From UM-FILTER-39-64 sp964367055 (GTDB taxonomy: Bacteria > Patescibacteriota > Minisyncoccia > UBA6257 > UBA9933), in NCBI GenBank assembly GCA_964367055.1, contig CAYIWD010000018.1, forward strand, positions 1 to 11,237: a stretch of 11,237 bases of DNA. Direction: 5' to 3'. Of this stretch, positions 6,504 through 11,237 are shown one piece after another; the first letter of the stretch is position 1; the number at the start of each line of letters is the position of its first letter. The notes below the pieces were generated by a model. That model made no database searches. It saw only the letters and a program-made list of their open reading frames with translations, and was not told where the DNA came from. A program made the translations under genes and the position numbers.

Positions 6504-7355
6504 TTATTCCTGCTTGAAAACACTTATCTTTTGACTATTTAATACCAACTTTATCATTCCATCTTTATCGGTTCTAAAAATTTGGGCGCCAATCGAAGCC
6601 AGCCGACTTAATGCGTCTTGCGTCGGGTGACCATAGGAATTTTTGCCTACTTCAATAATCGCCAATTTGGGCGAAGTGCTTTCGAGAAACTCTTCGCTAG
6701 AAGAAAATTTTGAGCCGTGATGAGCTACTTTCAAAACATCAATATCCAAATTAAATCTTTGAAGCAGATAGTTCTCTATTTTAACGCCAACGTCTCCGGT
6801 AAACAAAATTTTCGCGCCCTGACTTTGTAAAAGCTGAACCAAAGCAGTATCGTTCAATTCGGCACTAGCAATAAAATTTTTATCTGGGAAAAGAAAATCA
6901 AATCGGCTATCAAGATAACTGATTTTATCGCCAGCCATTAAAATTTCAACTGGAACTTTATTTTGTTTTATAATTTCTGCTAATTCGGGCCAAGAAGACG
7001 CTGTGCCGCTTCTGCCATTATAAATAAAGACGCCGACCTGAAACCGCCTTAAAACGTCAATTAAGCCGGTAAAATGGTCGGTTTGAGCATGGGAAAGCAT
7101 TACTAAATCAATATAGCGGTCAGTAGGCCGCAAAATAGAAGATAGTTCATCAATAACTTTATTACTTGGGCCTCCGTCAATTAAAACTTTTACGCCGCCG
7201 GGCAAAATAACCAGCTCTGAATCGCCTTGACCAACACTTAGAAAATAAACTTCGGTGTTTTTGTTTTTCGGATGGAATATAATTTCCAGCCAAATAAAGC
7301 CGTCAAAGACAATTAAAAACAAAAGCGTTAAAATAATCCAGTTTTTTATTTTCAT
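6504..7355 (-). CDS. ComEC C-terminal-type metallo-beta-lactamase protein (stand-alone)
   Basis: A 283-aa metallo-beta-lactamase-fold protein of the kind fused to the C-terminus of ComEC in most competent bacteria, here a separate gene. Residues 6-27 form one membrane segment. The fold markers are VGQGDS (41-46), LIDGG (58-62), the metal motif SHAQTDH (88-94), FTGDVG (185-190), KVAHHGSK (209-216), YGHP (241-244) and RTDKDG (261-266). The metal motif has Gln at position 91, where ComEC proteins often have Asp and canonical MBL enzymes His. The nuclease role of this domain, degrading the non-transported strand during DNA uptake, is proposed for the family and not shown here. Its ATG overlaps the comEC stop as ATGA (7352-7355), so the two are translationally coupled and probably work together at the membrane. 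Confidence 0.9.
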   Translation of the reverse strand: MKIKNWIILTLLFLIVFDGFIWLEIIFHPKNKNTEVYFLSVGQGDSELVILPGGVKVLIDGGPSNKVIDELSSILRPTDRYIDLVMLSHAQTDHFTGLIDVLRRFQVGVFIYNGRSGTASSWPELAEIIKQNKVPVEILMAGDKISYLDSRFDFLFPDKNFIASAELNDTALVQLLQSQGAKILFTGDVGVKIENYLLQRFNLDIDVLKVAHHGSKFSSSEEFLESTSPKLAIIEVGKNSYGHPTQDALSRLASIGAQIFRTDKDGMIKLVLNSQKISVFKQE

Positions 7356-8794
7356 TTTGCTGACTTTAAACGTAATTTAAACATAAAAATAAATGCGACC
7401 AAAATAAAATAATATAAAATTACAAAAACGAAATTCAAAGAATTTATCTGCGCTAAATTAATCTGGCCAAAAAATTTAATGACAAAAATTTCATAAGATA
7501 AAAATAAATTGATAAACCAGCTAAAAATCATAGATAGGTAATAAGAAATAAATCCTAAGCCCGATAAAATAAAGCCTAAAGACATTGTCAACGGAACGAC
7601 GCCCAAAATCAAGACATTTGTTATTAAAGAAACCAAGGAAATCCCTCCAAAATTTGAAATAAGCATCGGCATCACGGCCAATTGAGCTGATAAAGTGGTG
7701 AAGAAATTTTCTTTAAGCGAAAGCGGGTCAAAATCATCTGATACTTTAAAAAAATTTTTAATCGCGGGCGATAAATAAACAATGCCAGCTAAAGCAATAA
7801 AAGACAGCTGAAACCCGGTGTCAAAGCGCAAGACCTTTGGATTGGCTAAAATCATAAAAAAAGCCGCTAAAACTATGGCGTTCCTCACACTGAAAATACG
7901 GCTGGTTTGCTTGGCTAGTAAAACAATAAAGCCCATAATCGCGGCCCTAACTACTGAAGCTTCTGCTCCAGTCATAATCACAAAAGCCAAAATCACTAGA
8001 GTGGTCAGAATAAAAGTCAGACGCCGAGACAAAAAACGGCTTAAAAGCGCGGCGAGCGCAATAACAATAACGGTGATATTGTAGCCCGAGAGCGCGACTA
8101 AGTGCGTAGTGCCGCTACTCTTCATCGCTTGTTTAAATTCAGTAGAAAATTCGGCTCGCTCGCCCAAAGTCAAACCAGAGAGAAATGCCGCTTTTTCCGG
8201 CGCTAAGGTTTTTTGAAAACCCAAAATAATTTTTTCTTTGAATTTAAAAAGAAACGCTCTAATGCTTGAGCCCTGATTTTTAGCGATTAATTCTGTTTTA
8301 GGGAAAGTCGTTATCCCGAAAATTCCGTCTTTGCCTAAATAATCAGCGTATTGCGGTGGATCTGGCTTTTTAATCACGCCTTCAAAATTAATACTATCTC
8401 CATAATTAAATGTGGGATACGGCTGAAGTCTTACCAAAACATTTCCCGAATAAGGCGGCGAAAATTTTACTACTAATTGTTGAGAATCGCCTCGCTCTGG
8501 ATTTTGTATAATCAATCCTTGAAAATTAATCTTTTTATCAAAAACGATATTAATATTTTTGATTTGATGGCTGTCCCAAACAATATAATAAAAAGCGCCG
8601 ATAATAATTATAATTGATAAACCAGCTAACCAAAAAAGAATTCTCGCTTTATTGAAATAGCCTAAAAGTAAAAACAAAACAGCAATTAAGGCGGTTGTTA
8701 AAATTATAACCAAAAAACTAATTTTTAAGCTCGCGCTAAAAACTCCTAAGATAAAAAACCCCGCAGCATAAAAAGCAATGTCGTAAATTCGCAT
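7352..8794 (-). CDS. comEC: ComEC/Rec2 DNA-uptake channel, membrane part only
   Basis: Polytopic membrane protein (480 aa) of the Competence family, which carries single-stranded DNA across the inner membrane in natural transformation. Residues 1-73 have three or so membrane helices. Residues 80-165 are the soluble OB-like DUF4131 region (GDSINFEGVIKKP). Residues about 200-470 are the channel domain, with LSGLTLGER (205-213), GTTHLVALSGYNI (228-240), GAEASVVRAAIM (276-287), DTGFQLSF (325-332) and LSAQLAVMPML (368-378). The MBL domain is missing from this protein and is encoded next door, which is common in CPR genomes. ATG 8794 is preferred over the TTG one codon upstream; it overlaps the cobO stop by one base (TGATG). 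Its presence suggests DNA uptake for recycling or exchange, as proposed for CPR bacteria with ComEC and type IV pili. Confidence 0.93.
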   Translation of the reverse strand: MRIYDIAFYAAGFFILGVFSASLKISFLVIILTTALIAVLFLLLGYFNKARILFWLAGLSIIIIIGAFYYIVWDSHQIKNINIVFDKKINFQGLIIQNPERGDSQQLVVKFSPPYSGNVLVRLQPYPTFNYGDSINFEGVIKKPDPPQYADYLGKDGIFGITTFPKTELIAKNQGSSIRAFLFKFKEKIILGFQKTLAPEKAAFLSGLTLGERAEFSTEFKQAMKSSGTTHLVALSGYNITVIVIALAALLSRFLSRRLTFILTTLVILAFVIMTGAEASVVRAAIMGFIVLLAKQTSRIFSVRNAIVLAAFFMILANPKVLRFDTGFQLSFIALAGIVYLSPAIKNFFKVSDDFDPLSLKENFFTTLSAQLAVMPMLISNFGGISLVSLITNVLILGVVPLTMSLGFILSGLGFISYYLSMIFSWFINLFLSYEIFVIKFFGQINLAQINSLNFVFVILYYFILVAFIFMFKLRLKSAK

Positions 8795-9315
8795 CAAAAT
8801 TCAATGCCTATTTTTGCGGCCGCGCCTTTTTGAAACGGGTGTTTAATTTCTTTCATTTCCGTTACTAAATCCGCTTTTTGGATAAAAATTTTCGGCGCCG
8901 AGCGACCGGTTAAAATTATATCAGCGGAAGCGCGTCTTAAAATTTTGAGAACATCGCTGGTTTTAATCAATTTTAAATTCACCGCCACATTTATTTCGTC
9001 AAGAATAATCAAATCCCATTTTTTACTTTTAACTTCTCTATCTGCTAACCGTAAGGCCTTTTGAGCGGCTTTTTTATGAGCCGAAAAGAAGATTTTATCA
9101 CCTAAAATTTTAACAAAACCTTTTCCAGCCGGAATAATCTTGAATCTTAAATTTTCAATCTTTAATCTTTCAATAAGCTTATGCTCACCTGAAATTTGAC
9201 CGCTTTTGATAAATTGAATCATCAAAACCCGTTTGTCGTGTCCCAAGGCACGCATAGCGCATCCCAAAGCCGCGGTTGTTTTACCTTTGCCATTGCCGGT
9301 AAAAATGATGAGCAT
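8794..9315 (-). CDS. cobO: Corrinoid adenosyltransferase, CobA/CobO/BtuR family
   Basis: Cytoplasmic enzyme that transfers the adenosyl group of ATP to cob(I)alamin, making coenzyme B12 in synthesis or salvage. The 173-aa protein has the reversed-orientation P-loop typical of this family, GNGKGKTT (7-14), then MIQFIKSG (32-39), LDEINVAV (105-112), TGR (136-138) and the C-terminal EMKEIKHPFQKG..A..GIEF (153-173). Length is slightly under the usual 180-200. Residues about 49-61 (ERLKIENLRFKII) are encoded by a five-unit heptamer array and look about three residues longer than in E. coli BtuR, judged from memory. It starts 2 nt after the mnmA stop and its own stop overlaps the comEC start (TGATG). 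No B12 pathway or B12-dependent gene is visible nearby, so its physiological use here is open. Confidence 0.94.
   Translation of the reverse strand: MLIIFTGNGKGKTTAALGCAMRALGHDKRVLMIQFIKSGQISGEHKLIERLKIENLRFKIIPAGKGFVKILGDKIFFSAHKKAAQKALRLADREVKSKKWDLIILDEINVAVNLKLIKTSDVLKILRRASADIILTGRSAPKIFIQKADLVTEMKEIKHPFQKGAAAKIGIEF
9135..9169. repeat. Five-unit heptamer array inside cobO
   Basis: Five exact 7-nt periods in a row: TAATCTT, GAATCTT, AAATTTT, CAATCTT, TAATCTT (consensus NAATCTT on +). The 35 bases lie in frame in cobO and encode alternating Lys/Arg/Ile/Leu residues between the QFIKSG and PAGKGF regions. Confidence 0.75.
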
Positions 9316-9317
9316 AA

Positions 9318-10559
9318 TTACATTATAACACCGCCGCCAAGTAATTCACCTTCTCTATTATAGAAAACCGCTGACTGGCCCGGAGCGATGAATCTCTGCG
9401 GCTTGTCAAAAACTAGCTTAATACTTGATACTTGATACTCGATACTTGTCGTAGCCAGCAGCTGACGATAACGAGTTCTGACTAAAATTTTTGCTGATTT
9501 CGACGGTTCACCAGAAATCCAATTAACATTTTTTAATATTATTTCTTTACGGAAAAAACCTTGAGCGTCTTTTTTAACAACAAGCAACTGATTTTTCTTT
9601 AAATCTTTATTTCCCACATAATAAGGACCCGTACCGCCGATAGGCACCCTTTGACCAATAGTATAAAATTGAGCTCCTTGATGCTCAGCTAATTTTTTTC
9701 CGGTTTTTAATTCAATAATTTCTCCTTTTTTTTGTTTAATCCGCGTTTTTAAGAATCCGTATAAATCTTTATCCCTAACAAAGCAAACCTCCTGACTCTC
9801 TTTTTTTAGCGCCACCAGCAAACCAGCTTTTTTTGCTATTTGCCGCACTTCGGATTTCAAATAATCGCCAATTGGAAAAAGACAGTGCTTTAATTGCTCT
9901 TGCGTTAAGGTCCACAAAAAATAACTTTGGTCTTTGTTTTTGTCTTTGGCTGCTAAAAGCGAAAAAATTTTACTCTCCGAAACCTGCGCAGGCGAGCCCC
10001 GTAAACTCAACTGAGTTGAGTTACGGGGCGAGCGGGCATGGTCTCCCCGACCCGTGGTCGGGGAGGAGCGAGCCGAGGAACAAGCGAGCGAGCACGCTGG
10101 GCGAGCGAAGCGGGTTGAGGGAGTAAAATTTTTTCGCTCAACCAACCGCACATAATGACCAGCCGCCACACAATCTGCCCCAATTTTCAGCGCTTTTTTT
10201 AAAAAAAACCCAAGCTTAATTTCTCTATTACAAATTACGCAAGGATTAGGCGTTATTCCCTTTTTATAGCCCGAAATAAAATCATTTACTACGGCACGCT
10301 TAAATTCTTTCTGAAAATCCCAAGTCAAAAATGGAATTTTTAATTTCGCGCAAACAGCCATCGCGTCGCGCCGCGCTTCTAATGAGCAGCAACGATTTTC
10401 GTTTGCGCCTGAAATACTTTGAGAATCAGCCCAAAACTTCATAAAAACACCGACTACATCGTAGCCCTGCGTTTTTAATAATAAAGCGGCAACCGAAGAA
10501 TCAACTCCGCCAGACATTGCCACGAAAATTCTTTTTTTAATTTCTGCCTTTTTAGCCAT
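9318..10559 (-). CDS. mnmA: tRNA-uridine 2-sulfurtransferase MnmA with an in-frame palindromic insert
   Basis: Cytoplasmic enzyme that thiolates U34 of tRNAs for Lys, Glu and Gln. The PP-loop is SGGVDSS (16-22). The catalytic cysteines are C107 in TPNPCVICN and C259 in ESQEVCFV. KDQSYFLW (209-216) and FYTIGQR (298-304) are conserved, and the C-terminal beta-barrel ends FDKPQRFIAPGQSAVFY. At 413 aa it is about 45-50 longer than usual; the excess is the low-complexity Ser/Arg/Ala/Pro stretch of about residues 145-197, encoded by palindromic repeat copy A. It sits between GHYVRL and LLAAKDKNKDQSYF, a place where orthologues have a short hairpin. The reading frame is intact, so the enzyme is probably functional. 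ATG 10559 is chosen because the extra upstream residues (MFYILLYFV) are not family-like. It is the first gene of a five-gene operon. There is no Shine-Dalgarno, and the mRNA leader is probably very short. Confidence 0.96.
   Translation of the reverse strand: MAKKAEIKKRIFVAMSGGVDSSVAALLLKTQGYDVVGVFMKFWADSQSISGANENRCCSLEARRDAMAVCAKLKIPFLTWDFQKEFKRAVVNDFISGYKKGITPNPCVICNREIKLGFFLKKALKIGADCVAAGHYVRLVERKNFTPSTRFARPACSLACSSARSSPTTGRGDHARSPRNSTQLSLRGSPAQVSESKIFSLLAAKDKNKDQSYFLWTLTQEQLKHCLFPIGDYLKSEVRQIAKKAGLLVALKKESQEVCFVRDKDLYGFLKTRIKQKKGEIIELKTGKKLAEHQGAQFYTIGQRVPIGGTGPYYVGNKDLKKNQLLVVKKDAQGFFRKEIILKNVNWISGEPSKSAKILVRTRYRQLLATTSIEYQVSSIKLVFDKPQRFIAPGQSAVFYNREGELLGGGVIM
9421..9448. repeat. Four-unit heptamer array inside mnmA
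   Basis: ATACTTG, ATACTTG, ATACTCG, ATACTTG in tandem, four exact 7-nt periods with one base change. On the (-) strand it encodes about residues 372-380 (SIEYQVSSI) in the C-terminal barrel, between RYRQ and FDKPQ. The protein length there is close to that of E. coli MnmA as I remember it, so the array may have replaced rather than extended sequence. Confidence 0.75.
9958..10138. repeat. Palindromic element, copy A, inserted in frame in mnmA
   Basis: Perfect 18-bp inverted arms, AGCGAAAAAATTTTACTC (9958-9975) and its complement (10121-10138), enclose a G+C-rich core. Core positions 9979-10120 match copy B (11054-11198) almost base for base. Visible stems inside are: AACCTGC (9981-9987) with GCGGGTT (10110-10116); a 15-bp hairpin 9996-10029 with a TGA loop and one bulged A; and a perfect 10-bp hairpin 10043-10065 with loop CGT. 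The third hairpin of copy B is broken here. It encodes no protein of its own and has no transposase; it is read through as part of mnmA. Confidence 0.9.
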
Positions 10560-10574
10560 AACAAAATATAACAA

Positions 10575-10603
10575 AATATAAAACAAAAAAATAACTTATT
10601 CAA
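10575..10603 (-). promoter_or_regulatory. Probable promoter of the mnmA operon
   Basis: On the (-) strand, TTGAAT (10598-10603) is followed by exactly 17 nt and TATATT (10575-10580). Transcription would begin near 10568, leaving roughly 9 nt before ATG 10559, so the message would be nearly leaderless, which agrees with the absence of a Shine-Dalgarno. Confidence 0.5.
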
Positions 10604-10608
10604 CTTCC

Positions 10609-10663
10609 GCTCTAACCCGTTAGAGCACTCTATTCAAATAGTGCGCTATGTTATAGCATAGCG
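10609..10663. repeat. Three consecutive small hairpins in the divergent intergenic region
   Basis: GCTCTAAC-CC-GTTAGAGC (10609-10626) is a perfect palindrome. GCACT-ct-ATT with AATAGTGC (10625-10644) forms a second stem with a 2-nt bulge. CGCTATG-ttatag-CATAGCG (10644-10663) is a third with 7 bp. They follow one another without gaps between the mnmA promoter and the promoter of the 63-aa gene, so they could be operators, a small structured RNA, or upstream hairpins. Confidence 0.55.
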
Positions 10664-10673
10664 TCTCGCTTTC

Positions 10674-10703
10674 TTGACTTTGTCTCAAGCGGTAGTGTTT
10701 AAT
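10674..10703 (+). promoter_or_regulatory. Probable promoter of the 63-aa gene
   Basis: TTGACT (10674-10679) is followed by an 18-nt spacer and TTTAAT (10698-10703), each 5 of 6 to consensus, about 38 nt upstream of ATG 10742. Confidence 0.5.
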
Positions 10704-10726
10704 GAAGGCAGTAAATTAACTAAAGA

Positions 10727-10736
10727 AAAGAGGTGA
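10727..10736 (+). promoter_or_regulatory. Shine-Dalgarno deciding the start at 10742
   Basis: AAAGAGGTGA, with GAGG ending 8 nt before ATG 10742. The in-frame GTG at 10733 lies within this site and is therefore not the start. Confidence 0.75.
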
Positions 10737-10741
10737 GAAAA

Positions 10742-10933
10742 ATGTCTAAATTTGTAATAGTAAGATTTGCTCAGAAAAGACTCCTCAGCGAACCCGACGT
10801 GAACACTGACCGCGCCTGCGAAGAATTACAGTCCCAATTAGTATGGTCGTTGTCAAAAGACGCCACTATATCAATTTGCGAAGACACCACCGGTCACATC
10901 ATCGTAGTTTCCTCGGCGCAGGCAAAAGGGTAG
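10742..10933 (+). CDS. Small orphan protein, 63 aa, unknown function
   Basis: I do not recognise this protein. Predicted from sequence pattern: a first strand (KFVIVRFAQ, residues 3-11), a helix around residues 22-36 (TDRACEELQSQLVWSL), and two strands (ATISICED, 41-48; HIIVVSSA, 52-59), giving a compact beta-alpha-beta-beta shape. It has two cysteines (C26, C46), no membrane segment and no signal. Its own promoter, Shine-Dalgarno and a strong terminator mark it as a genuine monocistronic gene, the third such small (+) strand unit in this window. It diverges from mnmA and shares with it an intergenic region containing three tandem hairpins. Confidence 0.75.
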   Translation: MSKFVIVRFAQKRLLSEPDVNTDRACEELQSQLVWSLSKDATISICEDTTGHIIVVSSAQAKG

Positions 10934-10948
10934 TATAGTCCCTCGCTC

Positions 10949-10990
10949 AAGCCATACATATTTAGTTTGGTGTGTATGGCTTTTTATTAT
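10949..10990 (+). terminator. Rho-independent terminator of the 63-aa gene
   Basis: AAGCCATACA (10949-10958) pairs perfectly with TGTATGGCTT (10973-10982), a 10-bp stem with a 14-nt loop, followed by TTTTATTATTT. Confidence 0.85.
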
Positions 10991-11017
10991 TTCAGCTTTT
11001 TAATCTTAATCAAGCAA

Positions 11018-11228
11018 AAAATCTTCTCGTAAAGCAGAAAATTTTATTTTTCAGAAACCTGCGCAGGCGAGCCCCGTAAACTCAACTGAGTTGAGTTACG
11101 GGGCGAGCGGGCATGGTTCTCCCCGACCCGTGGTCGGGGAGGAGCGAGCCGAGGAACAAGCGAGCCCGCCACGCTGGGGCGGGCGAAGCGGGTTGAGGAG
11201 AAAAGAAAATTTTCCGTAAAAAGATTTT
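11018..11228. repeat. Palindromic element, copy B, intergenic
   Basis: The core 11054-11198 (145 bp) matches the mnmA-borne copy A in the same orientation, with a few substitutions and three single-base indels. Stems: AACCTGC (11056-11062) with GCGGGTT (11188-11194); the bulged hairpin at about 11071-11104; the 10-bp hairpin 11119-11141; and GCCCGCC-acgctgg-GGCGGGC (11164-11184), intact only in this copy. The core is flanked by imperfect inverted arms: AAAATCTT (11018-11025) with AAGATTTT (11221-11228), and GAAAATTTT (11037-11045) with AAAATTTTC (11206-11214). It follows the 63-aa gene terminator and no gene is visible between that terminator and the window end, so this roughly 250-nt stretch consists mostly of the element. 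Confidence 0.88.
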
Positions 11229-11237
11229 CTACCTTTA

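Noticed and set aside
6485..6523. Extended N-terminus of the phosphohexomutase starting at a non-ATG codon
   Set aside because: The added residues overlap the end of the MBL gene and are not family-like; ATG 6484 begins the conserved fold.
9979..10120. Intein or self-splicing intron in mnmA
   Set aside because: The segment is far too short for either, lacks intein or intron core motifs, and the reading frame continues through it. An RNA-level excision cannot be fully excluded without transcript data.
9833..10126. 97-codon open frame on (+) opposite mnmA
   Set aside because: It overlaps mnmA in antisense, has no ribosome binding site, and is open only because the palindromic repeat lacks stops in several frames.
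10609..10663. CRISPR or integron attC-like array
   Set aside because: The three hairpins are different sequences without equal repeats and spacers, and no Cas or integrase gene is present.
9958..11228. Composite transposon formed by copies A and B
   Set aside because: The copies flank only mnmA's 5' part and the 63-aa gene, no transposase lies between them, and they are direct repeats of a noncoding element.
11018..11228. Copy B as a transcription terminator
   Set aside because: The 63-aa gene already has a good terminator at 10949-10990, and the outer arm of copy B is not followed by a T-run.
1..11237. tRNA, rRNA or known riboswitch
   Set aside because: I looked for cloverleaf ends with CCA, conserved T-loop sequence and familiar riboswitch cores on both strands and saw none; covariance-model searches (tRNAscan-SE, Rfam) would settle it.

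Overview
The window looks like chromosomal DNA of a small-genome, A+T-rich bacterium, most likely from the Candidate Phyla Radiation (Patescibacteria, Parcubacteria-like). That placement is inference. It rests on ComEC being split into a membrane protein and a separate metallo-beta-lactamase protein, a compact FtsK, a RodZ-like protein with a short extracellular domain, very tight gene packing, and several small orphan genes. There is no rRNA or tRNA and no transposase.

Layout: (1) 62-754 (+), a membrane-anchored protein of unknown function. (2) 755-960, a nested palindrome ending in a T-run, overlapped by a promoter. (3) 972-1196 (+), a 74-residue orphan with its own promoter, strong Shine-Dalgarno and terminator. 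(4) 1231-4500 (-), the cluster ftsK > RodZ-like > PAP2 phosphatase, concerned with chromosome segregation, cell shape and lipid carrier recycling. (5) 4628-5002 (+), a 124-residue orphan in its own transcription unit. (6) 5069-10559 (-), the operon mnmA > cobO-like > comEC > ComEC-type MBL > phosphohexomutase. Its first three junctions are nearly fused (2-nt gap, TGATG, ATGA), followed by a 19-nt gap. (7) 10742-10933 (+), a 63-residue orphan, again with its own promoter and terminator. (8) A G+C-rich palindromic repeat at about 11018-11228.

The main finding is a structured palindromic element of about 145 bp in an A+T-rich inverted repeat. It is present twice in the same orientation: once intergenic near the right end (copy B) and once inside mnmA (copy A), where it is read through in frame as about 50 extra residues just before the KDQSYFL motif. 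Copy A has a perfect 18-bp flanking inverted repeat. Copy B keeps an imperfect inverted repeat with largely different arm sequence. The copies differ by three single-base indels that sum to exactly one codon. This resembles the Rickettsia palindromic elements, which also sit in frame in protein genes, but its sequence is not one I recognise.

A second pattern is short arrays with 7-nt periodicity and unrelated units inside coding DNA: five units in cobO, four in mnmA, three in the ftsK linker, and two across the ftsK stop codon. A third is that every small (+) orphan gene is an independent, well-signalled transcription unit, while the recognisable housekeeping genes are all on the (-) strand.
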